Shown piece after piece: positions 1 to 9,000 of a stretch of DNA of 11,959 nucleotides (within the stretch, counting starts at the first letter, position 1; each line of letters begins with the position of its first letter). Source of the DNA: Chitinophagia bacterium (lineage in GTDB: Bacteria > Bacteroidota > Bacteroidia > Chitinophagales > Chitinophagaceae); the NCBI GenBank assembly GCA_010021705.1, contig RGMU01000025.1:1-11959 (forward strand), given 5' to 3'. Below the pieces are notes generated by a model. That model was not told the DNA's origin, ran no database searches, and saw only the letters and a list, made by a program, of their open reading frames with translations. The position numbers and the translations under genes are program-made.

Positions 1-66
1 ATCATTATTTAGTTACTAATGCCAATTAAATATTTCCCAACCTTTTACTTTGCAACAATGTCTACA

Positions 67-74
67 TATTTTTG
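67..74 (+). promoter_or_regulatory. Possible -7 promoter element for the lipoprotein gene
   Basis: The bases TATTTTTG match the Bacteroidota -7 consensus TAnnTTTG exactly and lie 18 nt before the ATG at 93, giving a short leader of roughly 12 nt. No good TTTG box is seen about 19 nt upstream. The nearest TTTG (49-52) is only 14 nt away, so this is a half-supported promoter. A second, poorer match (TTACTTTG, 45-52) lies just upstream. Confidence 0.35.
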
Positions 75-92
75 CAATAAATACTGCATTTT

Positions 93-650
93 ATGAACAA
101 AAAGATTGCTATTACCGCTATCGTAGCATTGCTTGCTACCGCTCTCTTCTCCTCTTGCACCAAGTTGATAGAAGCTCTTGAGTATGACTTAGACATGCAA
201 ACCACGGAGGTTGAGCTTGTTATTCCCCCTACCCTTGATACCATTGCGAATGTAACCGGTAATCAAAGCGGAAATTATAATATTGACTCCTTTATTAAAG
301 ACAAAACAGGAGGCTCTCTTGGCATGAATAATATTAGTAGCGCAAAACTAAAGTCTTGCCAGCTTACAATACTTAATTCAACAAGCACCAACAATTTTGC
401 CAATTTTCGCTCTTGCAACGCGTCTTTCTTTACCAACTCTAACACTACTCCTTATAGCATTAGTATTGCCAACAATCCTGATGTTAACAGTAGTGTGTTA
501 AACCTTCCGGTTGATAATACTGCCGATTTAAAAAGCTACCTTAACAGCAATAGTTTTTCTTATGCTTTAAGCGGCAGACTAAGAAGGCGCGTTACCGATT
601 CTTTGCACTGCAAAGCTAAATTTACCTTTAGTATTCACGTTAAGCCTTAA
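93..650 (+). CDS. Small lipoprotein of unknown function
   Basis: A 185-residue protein that I cannot assign to a named family. The N-terminus is a lipoprotein signal peptide: Asn-Lys-Lys, a hydrophobic stretch (about residues 5-19), then the lipobox Leu-Phe-Ser-Ser-Cys with the lipidated cysteine at Cys22. This predicts cleavage by signal peptidase II and anchoring in the inner or outer membrane. The residues after Cys22 (Thr, Lys, Leu, Ile, Glu) are not a clean acidic surface-export signal, so the side of the membrane is open. The mature part is rich in Asn, Ser and Thr with short alternating hydrophobic strands, which suggests a compact beta-rich domain. It holds three further cysteines (89, 108, 173). 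An Arg-Arg-Arg cluster lies near residue 164. The ATG at 93 is chosen because the signal peptide begins there. No Shine-Dalgarno sequence precedes it, as is normal in Bacteroidota. The gene is monocistronic, closed by the terminator at 676-699. Confidence 0.85.
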   Translation: MNKKIAITAIVALLATALFSSCTKLIEALEYDLDMQTTEVELVIPPTLDTIANVTGNQSGNYNIDSFIKDKTGGSLGMNNISSAKLKSCQLTILNSTSTNNFANFRSCNASFFTNSNTTPYSISIANNPDVNSSVLNLPVDNTADLKSYLNSNSFSYALSGRLRRRVTDSLHCKAKFTFSIHVKP

Positions 651-675
651 ACTTAGCTTAGTTTTATTTATTTTT

Positions 676-699
676 AGCCCCGTAAACGGGGCTTTTTTT
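676..699 (+). terminator. Intrinsic terminator after the lipoprotein gene
   Basis: AGCCCCG and CGGGGCT form a perfect 7-bp GC-rich stem around a TAAA loop, followed directly by a run of seven T (693-699, the first T shared with the stem). It starts 26 nt after the lipoprotein stop. It also sits only 20 nt before the hutI start codon. Confidence 0.9.
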
Positions 700-719
700 A
701 TGCCTAATTCAACAATAAT

Positions 720-1964
720 ATGCTTACAAGGCTTGTCAATATCCACAAACTACTGCAAATAAGAGAAGGGAGTGAAGCCTATTCTCCGGTAAAGGGGGCA
801 GCAATGGCACACTTACCCTGTATAGACAACGCATGGCTTTGCCTCAAAGACGGCAAAATAGATAGCTATGGCTCTATGGACGCACTGCCTGAACTAAACC
901 CCGATACCACCATAGACACATCGGGCAGGTTAGTATTGCCGGCATGGAATGATTCGCACACTCACTTGGTGTTTGCAGGCACGCGAGAAAATGAATTTGT
1001 TGACCGTATAAAAGGGTTAAGCTACCAAGAAATTGCAGCCCGTGGCGGCGGCATACTCAATTCAGCCCAAAAGCTAAAAAATACCTCCGAAGATGCGCTC
1101 TATGCAAGCGCAGCGCAAAGATTGGAAAGCCTAATAGCCACCGGCACCGGAGCCATAGAAATAAAAAGCGGGTATGGTTTAGATGTGGACAATGAACTTA
1201 AAATGCTTCGCGTTATCAAACGCTTGCAGGAGAACTATTCACTACCTGTTTGTGCCACCTTATTGGCAGCCCATGCCTACCCTATGGAATATAAAGAAAA
1301 TAAACCCGCCTATATTCGCTATTTGATTAACGAACTGATACCGGAAGCTGCACACCAAAAATTAGCTACATATATAGATGTATTTTGCGAAGACGGTTTT
1401 TTTAGCGTAGCTGATACGCAAATGCTGTTAGAGGCAGGCATAAAATATGGCTTAAAGCCAAAGATACATGCCAACCAATTAGGCTATTCTGGCGGGGTGC
1501 AAGTAGGCGTACAATACAACGCCATAAGCGTTGACCACTTAGAGCATGTAGGGCAGGCAGAAATAGACGCACTATTACCCTCCAACACCGTGCCTACCGT
1601 ATTGCCGGCAGCAGCCTTCTTTTTGGCACTACCCTATCAGCCCGCCAGAAAAATGATAGATGCCGGGATGCCCGTATGTATAGCGTCTGACTATAACCCG
1701 GGCAGTTGCCCCACCGGCAACATACCTTTTTTACACACCATAGCCTGCACGCAGCTCAAAATGACCCCCGAGGAAGCCATCAATGCCACCACCCTAAACG
1801 GAGCAGCAGCTATGGAATTATTACAAGAAACGGGTAGCATTACGGTAGGCAAAAGAGCAAACTTGATTATTACCAAGCCAATGCCTTCTGTGGCACTCAT
1901 ACCCTATCAATTTGGGCAAAATATTGTGGAAAAAGTGCTAATAAACGGCAAAGCGGTATGGTAA
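720..1964 (+). CDS. hutI: Imidazolonepropionase (HutI)
   Basis: Hydrolyses 4-imidazolone-5-propionate to N-formimino-L-glutamate, the third step of histidine degradation, in the cytoplasm. The 414-residue length is typical. It is a metal-dependent amidohydrolase with a TIM barrel. His80 and His82 lie in the Asp-Ser-His-Thr-His-Leu motif; His185 lies in Ala-Ala-His-Ala-Tyr-Pro. His250 follows Lys-Ile, and Asp324 lies in the motif Ser-Asp-Tyr-Asn-Pro-Gly-Ser. Metal ligands in characterised HutI enzymes are the two early His, the late His and this Asp. Other family signatures are Glu-Ile-Lys-Ser-Gly-Tyr-Gly-Leu (147-154) and Val-Asp-His-Leu-Glu-His (271-276). After His250 comes Ala-Asn-Gln, where the Bacillus enzyme has Ala-Asp-Glu; Gln at that point is also common in the family. 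The start at 720 aligns with the beta-sandwich N-terminus of homologues. No other hut gene is in the window, and no promoter is evident in the 20 nt after the preceding terminator. Confidence 0.95.
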   Translation: MLTRLVNIHKLLQIREGSEAYSPVKGAAMAHLPCIDNAWLCLKDGKIDSYGSMDALPELNPDTTIDTSGRLVLPAWNDSHTHLVFAGTRENEFVDRIKGLSYQEIAARGGGILNSAQKLKNTSEDALYASAAQRLESLIATGTGAIEIKSGYGLDVDNELKMLRVIKRLQENYSLPVCATLLAAHAYPMEYKENKPAYIRYLINELIPEAAHQKLATYIDVFCEDGFFSVADTQMLLEAGIKYGLKPKIHANQLGYSGGVQVGVQYNAISVDHLEHVGQAEIDALLPSNTVPTVLPAAAFFLALPYQPARKMIDAGMPVCIASDYNPGSCPTGNIPFLHTIACTQLKMTPEEAINATTLNGAAAMELLQETGSITVGKRANLIITKPMPSVALIPYQFGQNIVEKVLINGKAVW

Positions 1965-1996
1965 GAAAAAAATTATGGAAAAAAAATGGTAATACA

Positions 1997-2027
1997 CTTG
2001 CTATTTAAATTTCTTTCCCTATATTTG
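1997..2027 (+). promoter_or_regulatory. Predicted rpoBC promoter (Bacteroidota sigma-70 type)
   Basis: CTTG at 1997-2000, exactly 19 nt of spacer, then TATATTTG at 2020-2027. This fits the Bacteroidota primary sigma consensus (TTTG at -33, TAnnTTTG at -7) with one mismatch in the upstream box and a perfect -7 box. The start of transcription would be about 2033-2036. It is the best promoter match in the window and gives rpoBC a promoter independent of hutI. Confidence 0.75.
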
Positions 2028-2097
2028 CGCTCCCTTTCTTTGCGAAAGTATCTAATGTGCATTCACATACAATAGACGGATAAATATTTCATTGCTT

Positions 2098-2141
2098 CAC
2101 CTACGTGATAGGCTATGCCTATCTATGTAGGTGTTTTATTT
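2098..2141 (+). terminator. Terminator-like hairpin in the rpoB leader (attenuator or hutI terminator)
   Basis: CACCTAC (2098-2104) pairs with GTAGGTG (2127-2133), and GATAGGC (2107-2113) pairs with GCCTATC (2117-2123). A G-U and a U-A pair join the two blocks with one bulged U, giving about 16 bp capped by a three-base loop. TTTTATTT (2134-2141) follows at once, so the element looks like an intrinsic terminator. It lies downstream of the predicted rpoBC promoter and ends 28 nt before the rpoB ATG. It could therefore end hutI transcripts, attenuate rpoBC, or both. No competing antiterminator pairing was identified by eye. Confidence 0.65.
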
Positions 2142-2169
2142 AAAAACAAGTTAGTTAGATATAAATACT

Positions 2170-5100
2170 ATGGCATTACCACAAAAAAAGACAGCATCCG
2201 GCAGGTACCACTTCGGAAAGCTACACGAGGTAGGAACATCCCCCGATTTATTGGCAATACAGTTACAATCGTTTCAAGACTTTTTTCAGTTAGAAACCAC
2301 ACCCGATAAAAGAAATGACGAAGGGCTGTTTAAGGTGTTCAAAGAAAACTTCCCAATATCAGACACCCGTAGCATCTTTATCTTAGAGTTTTTAGACTAT
2401 TTTGTTGACCCACCACGCTATAGCATAGATGATTGTATGGAAAGAGGTTTAACCTATTCCGTGCCGTTAAAAGCAAAGTTAAAACTAAGCTGTAATGACC
2501 CTGAACATACCGATTTTGAGACGATGGTTCAGGACGTGTTTTTGGGCAATATTCCTTATATGACCCCGCGCGGCACTTTTGTTATCAATGGTGCAGAACG
2601 CGTTGTGGTATCACAGCTACACCGCTCGCCGGGTGTGTTTTTTGCCCAAAGTATGCACCCCAACGGTACAAAAATATACACGGCAAAGGTAGTGCCGTTC
2701 AAAGGTGCGTGGATGGAATTTGCAACGGATATTAACAATGTAATGTTTGCTTACATTGACCGTAAAAAGAAGTTTCCGGTAACCACCCTGCTACGTGCCA
2801 TAGGTTATGAAACAGATAAAGACATATTAGAGCTATTTGGCATGGCTGACGAGGTAGTGGCTGATAAAGAAACACTATCTGCCAACATTAACCGCCGCCT
2901 TGCAGCACGCGTATTAAGAAGCTGGACAGAAGACTTTGTGGACGAAGATACCGGCGAAGTTGTTACCATTGAAAGGAATGACGTGGTGTTGGAAAGGGAC
3001 AGCGTGCTGAACGAAGACAACATGGAAATGATATTGGAAATGGGTATCAAAACCGTGTTCTTACAAAAAGAAGAAGTAAGCGGTGACTACTCCATTATTT
3101 ACAATACATTAAACAAAGATACTTCCAATTCAGAATTGGAAGCCGTGCAGCACATTTATCGTCAATTAAGGGGCACAGAAGCTCCCGATGAAGAAACAGC
3201 AAGGGGCATTATTGAAAAGCTATTCTTTAGCGACAAGCGTTACGACTTAGGCGAAGTGGGCAGGTATAAAATCAACCGCAAGTTAGATTTGAATATCAGC
3301 CAAGATACTAAAGTATTGAGCAAAGAAGACATTATTTCCATCATCAAATATTTGGTTAAACTGACCAACGGAGACGCTGAAATTGATGATATAGACCACC
3401 TTAGCAATCGCCGAGTTAGAACCGTAGGCGAACAGCTGTTTGGTATATTTGGCACAGGTTTGGCACGCATGGCGCGTACCATTCGTGAAAAAATGAACGT
3501 AAGGGATAATGAAGTATTTACGCCGGTTGAACTTATCAATGCCCGTACATTGTCTTCTGTCATCAACTCGTTTTTTGGTACTTCACAGCTATCGCAGTTC
3601 TTAGATCAAACCAACCCACTTTCAGAAATTACCCACAAAAGGAGGATTTCGGCATTAGGTCCGGGGGGGTTAAGCCGTGAGCGTGCAGGCTTTGAGGTGC
3701 GGGACGTACACTATAGCCACTATGGCAGGCTTTGCACCATTGAAACACCGGAAGGTCCAAACATTGGGCTAATATCCACCCTTTGCGTTCATGCGCAAAT
3801 CAACGATATGGGCTTTATAGAAACGCCTTACCGTAAAGTGAGAAACGGTAAAGTGGACTTAGCCAGCCACCGCTATTTAAGTGCAGAAGAAGAAGACCTT
3901 GCCACTATTGCGCAAGCCAATGTGCCGATAGATAAAGAAGGTAATTTTACGGAAGATAAGATTAAATCAAGGCAAACCGGAGACTTCCCTATATTAGACC
4001 CCCAGGAGGTAGAATATATGGACGTAGCACCTAACCAAATTGTAGGGCTTAGTGCTTCGCTTATTCCGTTCTTAGAGCATGACGATGCCAACCGTGCCCT
4101 GATGGGTTCAAACATGCAACGCCAAGCCGTGCCGCTTATACGCCCCATGCGCCCCATAGTGGGTACAGGCTTGGAGGCTAAGGCTGCCCGCGATGCTCGC
4201 ATACAAATACATGCCGAAAAAGACGGTTTGGTAGAATATGTAGATGCCGACCAAATACATGTGCGCTATGACCGTTCGGAAAATGAAAGGTTAGTTTCGT
4301 TTGAAGATGATTTAAAAGTATATACGCTCACTAAATATAAAAAGACCAACCAAAGCACCAGCATCACCCTTCGCCCTGCGGTTAGAAAAGGTATGAAAGT
4401 GAAAAAAGGCGACTTTTTAACCGAAGGCTATGCCACCCAAGAAGGCGAACTTGCATTAGGACGCAACCTTAAAGTAGCATTCATGCCTTGGAAAGGGTAT
4501 AACTTTGAAGATGCCATTGTTATTAATGAAAAAGTGGTGCGCGACGACTGGTTTACGTCTGTGCACGTGGACGAGTATGAATTGGAGGTGCGTGATACCA
4601 AATTAGGTGAAGAAGAGCTTACCAACGATATTCCCAATGTATCGGAAGAGGCTACTAAAGACCTTGACGAAGCGGGCATTATTAGAATAGGTGCTCACAT
4701 TAAGGAGGGCGACATTCTGATAGGTAAAATTACGCCTAAAGGTGAAACTGACCCAACACCGGAAGAGAAGCTACTGCGCGCTATTTTTGGTGATAAAGCC
4801 GGCGATGCTAAAGACGCTTCGCTAAAAGCACCAAGCGGAACAGAAGGTATTGTAATAGGCAAGCAGCTATTCCAACGCGCCAAAAAAGACAAAAACTCTA
4901 AAACAAAGGAAAAAATAGCCTTAGAGAAAATAGATAAAGTACACGACAGCCACAAAAAAGAACTCAAAGAGCTTTTGTTAGACAAGCTAATGATACTGCT
5001 TAAAGACAAGCAGTGTATGGGTATCTATAACAATTTTGGCGAAACGGTGCTAAGCAAAGGAGGTAAATACAATACCAAAACACTTGAAAGCATTGACTTT

Positions 5101-5982
5101 GAAAATGTGAACCCATTGGGCTGGACAGGCGAAAGCGAAACCGACAGTCTTATAAACCAGCTTCTTCACAACTACAACATTAAGTATAACGAAGAAATAG
5201 GCAGGTATAAGCGTGAGAAATTTAACCTAAGCATAGGCGATGAGCTTCCACATGGTGTGTTAAAACTTGCTAAGGTTTATTTAGCCTCTAAGCGTAAGCT
5301 AAAAGTGGGCGATAAAATGGCGGGTAGGCACGGTAACAAAGGTATTGTGGCACGGATAGTAAGAGAAGAAGACATGCCTTTCTTAGAAGACGGTACGCCG
5401 GTAGATGTGGTGCTAAACCCATTGGGTGTGCCTTCACGTATGAACTTAGGACAGATATATGAAACCATATTAGGCTGGGCAGGCGAAAAATTAGGAGTGC
5501 GCTTTGCAACACCGATATTTGATGGGGCAAGCGTTAGCCAAATAGAAAACTTGATTAAACAGGCAAATTTGCCGGACTTTGGGCATACCTATTTGTGCGA
5601 TGGCGAAACCGGTGAACGCTTTGACCAAAAAGCCACAGTGGGCATCATATACATGATTAAGCTACACCACATGGTGGACGACAAAATGCACGCCCGTTCT
5701 ATAGGTCCATACAGCCTTATCACACAGCAACCATTGGGTGGTAAAGCACAGTTTGGTGGTCAGCGTTTTGGTGAAATGGAGGTTTGGGCATTGGAAGCCT
5801 ACGGTGCTTCGCATATTTTGCAGGAATTGCTAACCATTAAGTCAGACGATATAATGGGTAGAGCAAAAACTTATGAAGCCATTGTTAAAGGCGACAACGT
5901 GCCTAAGTCGGGCATACCGGAATCGTTTAACGTATTGATAAACGAACTAAGGGGATTGGGCTTGGAACTTAAATTTGAATAA
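2170..5982 (+). CDS. rpoB: DNA-directed RNA polymerase subunit beta (RpoB)
   Basis: Beta subunit of core RNA polymerase, forming one side of the active-site cleft with beta-prime. The 1270-residue length is usual for Bacteroidota and shorter than the 1342 of E. coli. The rifampicin region is intact at about 470-497: Gln476, Asp479, His489 and Ser494 correspond to E. coli Gln513, Asp516, His526 and Ser531, so no classical resistance substitution is seen. Glu780-Asp781 (Asn-Phe-Glu-Asp) match E. coli Glu813-Asp814 near the catalytic site. Lys1049 and Lys1057, in the motif Gly-Asp-Lys-Met-Ala-Gly-Arg-His-Gly-Asn-Lys, match Lys1065 and Lys1073. Thr523 stands where E. coli has Pro560, which I believe is a lineage variant. 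The C-terminus (Leu-Glu-Leu-Lys-Phe-Glu) is typical of the phylum. The ATG at 2170 gives an N-terminus of the usual Bacteroidota length. No Shine-Dalgarno sequence precedes it. Its own promoter lies at 1997-2027. rpoC follows after 32 nt. Confidence 0.99.
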   Translation: MALPQKKTASGRYHFGKLHEVGTSPDLLAIQLQSFQDFFQLETTPDKRNDEGLFKVFKENFPISDTRSIFILEFLDYFVDPPRYSIDDCMERGLTYSVPLKAKLKLSCNDPEHTDFETMVQDVFLGNIPYMTPRGTFVINGAERVVVSQLHRSPGVFFAQSMHPNGTKIYTAKVVPFKGAWMEFATDINNVMFAYIDRKKKFPVTTLLRAIGYETDKDILELFGMADEVVADKETLSANINRRLAARVLRSWTEDFVDEDTGEVVTIERNDVVLERDSVLNEDNMEMILEMGIKTVFLQKEEVSGDYSIIYNTLNKDTSNSELEAVQHIYRQLRGTEAPDEETARGIIEKLFFSDKRYDLGEVGRYKINRKLDLNISQDTKVLSKEDIISIIKYLVKLTNGDAEIDDIDHLSNRRVRTVGEQLFGIFGTGLARMARTIREKMNVRDNEVFTPVELINARTLSSVINSFFGTSQLSQFLDQTNPLSEITHKRRISALGPGGLSRERAGFEVRDVHYSHYGRLCTIETPEGPNIGLISTLCVHAQINDMGFIETPYRKVRNGKVDLASHRYLSAEEEDLATIAQANVPIDKEGNFTEDKIKSRQTGDFPILDPQEVEYMDVAPNQIVGLSASLIPFLEHDDANRALMGSNMQRQAVPLIRPMRPIVGTGLEAKAARDARIQIHAEKDGLVEYVDADQIHVRYDRSENERLVSFEDDLKVYTLTKYKKTNQSTSITLRPAVRKGMKVKKGDFLTEGYATQEGELALGRNLKVAFMPWKGYNFEDAIVINEKVVRDDWFTSVHVDEYELEVRDTKLGEEELTNDIPNVSEEATKDLDEAGIIRIGAHIKEGDILIGKITPKGETDPTPEEKLLRAIFGDKAGDAKDASLKAPSGTEGIVIGKQLFQRAKKDKNSKTKEKIALEKIDKVHDSHKKELKELLLDKLMILLKDKQCMGIYNNFGETVLSKGGKYNTKTLESIDFENVNPLGWTGESETDSLINQLLHNYNIKYNEEIGRYKREKFNLSIGDELPHGVLKLAKVYLASKRKLKVGDKMAGRHGNKGIVARIVREEDMPFLEDGTPVDVVLNPLGVPSRMNLGQIYETILGWAGEKLGVRFATPIFDGASVSQIENLIKQANLPDFGHTYLCDGETGERFDQKATVGIIYMIKLHHMVDDKMHARSIGPYSLITQQPLGGKAQFGGQRFGEMEVWALEAYGASHILQELLTIKSDDIMGRAKTYEAIVKGDNVPKSGIPESFNVLINELRGLGLELKFE

Positions 5983-6014
5983 AATAAATCTATAAAAACA
6001 CAAATATAATATCA

Positions 6015-9000
6015 ATGGCTGTTAAAAAAGATAGCCGGCCTAAAGCCGGATTCCAAAAAATAACCATCAGCTTAGCTTCGCCTGATGCCATTTTGGAACG
6101 CTCTTTTGGAGAGGTGTTAAAACCCGAAACTATCAACTACAGAACCTATAAGCCGGAAAGAGACGGCCTGTTCTGCGAAAAAATATTTGGACCCGTAAAA
6201 GACTATGAATGTTTTTGCGGTAAATATAAGCGTGTGCGTTACAAGGGCATCGTATGTGATAGATGCGGTGTAGAGGTTACGGAAAAAAAGGTGAGACGTG
6301 AGCGTTTAGGGCACATAAAGCTGGTAGTACCTATAGTGCATATATGGTACTTTAAGAGCCTCCCCAACAAAATAGGCTACATATTAGGGCTTAGCTCTAA
6401 AAAAATGGAAAGCGTGGTGTATTATGAAAAATACATTGTGGTAGCCGTGGGGGTGGCAGAAGAAATTATCAGGCAAAAGTTGAATTTGAAGGATTCAGAA
6501 ACGGCGCATCAACAATTACTGTCAGAAGACGAATACATAGATGTATTGGACTCCCTTCCTAAAGATAACCAAAGCCTATCTGATGACGACCCAAACAAGT
6601 TTATTGCAAAAATGGGTGCAGAAGCCATGCAAATGCTTCTGTCAAGGATAGAACTTGATACCCTTTCTTACGAGCTTCGCGCAGCTGCTACAAGCGAATC
6701 TTCTCAGCAACGCAAACAAGATGCCCTGAAAAGGCTAAGCGTGGTAGAAGCCTTTAGAGAAGCTAACACGCGCATAGAAAATAAATTGGAGTGGATGGTA
6801 ATGCAATATTTACCGGTTATCCCTCCTGAATTGCGCCCATTAGTACCGTTAGACGGTGGTAGATTTGCCTCGTCTGACCTGAACGACCTTTACAGACGCG
6901 TTATTATCAGAAACAATCGTTTGAAGCGCCTTATTGAAATTAAAGCACCCGAAGTGATATTGCGTAACGAAAAGCGTATGCTGCAAGAAGCAGTAGATTC
7001 GCTTTTTGACAACAGTCGTAAATCAAACGCGGTGAAGGCAGAAGGCGGAAGGGCATTAAAATCACTTTCCGATGTGCTGAAAGGCAAGCAAGGGCGTTTC
7101 CGTCAAAATCTTTTGGGTAAGCGTGTTGACTATTCAGGTCGTTCCGTAATTGTGGTAGGTCCTGAAATGAAGTTGCATGAATGTGGTTTACCCAAAGATA
7201 TGGCAGCCGAGTTGTTTAAGCCGTTTATTATTCGCAAGCTGATAGAAAGGGGCATTGTTAAAACTGTTAAAAGTGCGAAGAAACTTGTTGAAAAGAAAGA
7301 GGCTGTAGTGTGGGATATATTGGAGAACATCTTAAAAGGTCATCCGATATTGCTAAACCGCGCCCCTACGCTTCACCGTCTTTCCATTCAAGCCTTCCAA
7401 CCTCGCTTAATAGAAGGTAAAGCCATTCAGCTACACCCATTAGTGTGCTCGGCATTCAACGCTGACTTTGACGGTGACCAAATGGCTGTTCACCTTCCGC
7501 TTAGCAACGCAGCTATATTAGAGGCACAAATACTAATGTTAGCCTCCCACAACATTCTTAACCCTCAAAATGGTACGCCTATCACCCTACCCTCTCAGGA
7601 CATGGTGCTTGGACTGTATTATATTTCAAAGGGTAAGCTGTCCACTCCGGAATATAAAATGAAGGGCGAGCATAAAACGTTTTATAGCCCTGAAGAGGTG
7701 ATAATAGCATTTAACGAAGGTAAAGCTGACCTGCACGCATGGATAAAAATAAGAGCCAATGTAAGAGGTGCAGACGGTAATTTGTCTTATCAGTTTATTG
7801 AAACCACAGTTGGGCGGGTAATATTCAACCAATTTGTACCTAAAGAAAACGGGTATGTTAATCTACTGCTTACCAAGCGTTCATTAAGGGATATTATTGG
7901 TGAAATATTAAAAAATACCAATATCCCAAAAACCGTTCAATTCTTAGATGATATAAAAACATTAGGTTTCAGAACGGCATTTAAGGGCGGGTTATCCTTC
8001 AACATTAAAGACTTAACGATACCGGAAGTAAAAGAACAATTAATAGAAAGTGCACAAGGCGAAGTTGACGAAATATGGGACAACTACAACATGGGCATGA
8101 TTACGAACAACGAAAGGTATAACCAAATAATTGACGTATGGTCAAGGGTGGATACCAAAGTTACCGACACGCTACTCAAAGAAATGGCAGCCGACAAGCA
8201 GGGCTTCAACTCTGTGTATATGATGCTTGACTCCGGTGCGCGTGGTTCTAAGCAGCAGGTTAAGCAGCTTGCAGGGCTTAGAGGGCTAATGGCAAAACCA
8301 AGAAGAAGCGGTTCCAGCGGGTCAGAAATTATTGAAAACCCTATTCTTTCTAACTTTAAGATGGGGCTGAACGTATTAGAGTACTTCATTTCTACACACG
8401 GTGCGCGTAAAGGTCTTGCCGATACGGCTCTTAAAACGGCAGATGCCGGTTATCTAACCCGCCGCTTGGTGGACGTGGCTCAAGATGGGGTTATTATGCA
8501 CGAAGACTGCGGCACGCTTCGCGGTATTGCTACCTCTGCATTAAAGGATAACGAAACAGAAGTAGAGTCGCTTTATGACCGTATTTTAGGCAGAACATCT
8601 TTGCACAATGTTTATCATCCGGTAACGCAAGCCTTATTGGCAAATGCAGGTGAAGAGATAACAGAAGATATAGGCAAAAATATTATAAAATCAGGCATAG
8701 ATACTGTAGAAATACGCTCTGTATTAACTTGCGAAAGTCGCAAAGGGATATGTGCCAAATGCTATGGTAAAAACCTTGCCACCGGCTATATGGCTCAAAA
8801 GGGCGATGCCGTAGGTATTATAGCAGCGCAATCCATTGGTGAACCGGGTACACAGTTAACGCTACGTACCTTCCACGTGGGTGGTGTGGCAAACTCTGCC
8901 TCTACAGAATCTCAATTAACTGCCCGCTTTGAAGGCACTATACAGTTTGACGGTTTAAGAACCACCCGCTATACAGATGCTGAAACGGGTGAAGAAGTGA

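Larger units (their letters stand above)
1965..2169 (+). other. hutI-rpoB intergenic region (rpoB promoter and leader)
   Basis: This 205-nt gap starts with A-rich sequence and no hairpin directly after hutI. It then carries a promoter (1997-2027), a small 5-bp hairpin (CTTTC 2034-2038 with GAAAG 2044-2048), and a second small one (ATGTG 2055-2059 with CACAT 2064-2068). A long hairpin with a U-rich tail follows (2098-2141). The last 28 nt before the rpoB ATG are A/T-rich with no Shine-Dalgarno sequence. If transcription starts a few bases after the -7 box, the rpoB leader is about 135 nt long. Confidence 0.7.

Noticed and set aside
1467..1478. HutI Ala-Asn-Gln after His250 as a possible loss of the catalytic acid
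   Set aside because: Gln at this position occurs in other HutI proteins, and all metal ligands are present, so the enzyme is probably active.
2115..2309. A 64-codon frame starting in the rpoB leader hairpin and overlapping the start of rpoB
   Set aside because: Its ATG lies in the hairpin, most of it overlaps the conserved RpoB N-terminus in another frame, and the translation is unremarkable.
3736..3738. RpoB Thr523 in place of the proline found in E. coli (Pro560) as a possible rifampicin-resistance change
   Set aside because: The main resistance positions are all wild type, and I believe Thr here is a normal variant in this part of the phylum.
2805..5530. Several antisense open frames of 60-109 codons on the minus strand within rpoB
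   Set aside because: They lie wholly inside a highly conserved coding sequence, have low-complexity Ser/Leu-rich translations, and resemble no protein. They are frame shadows.
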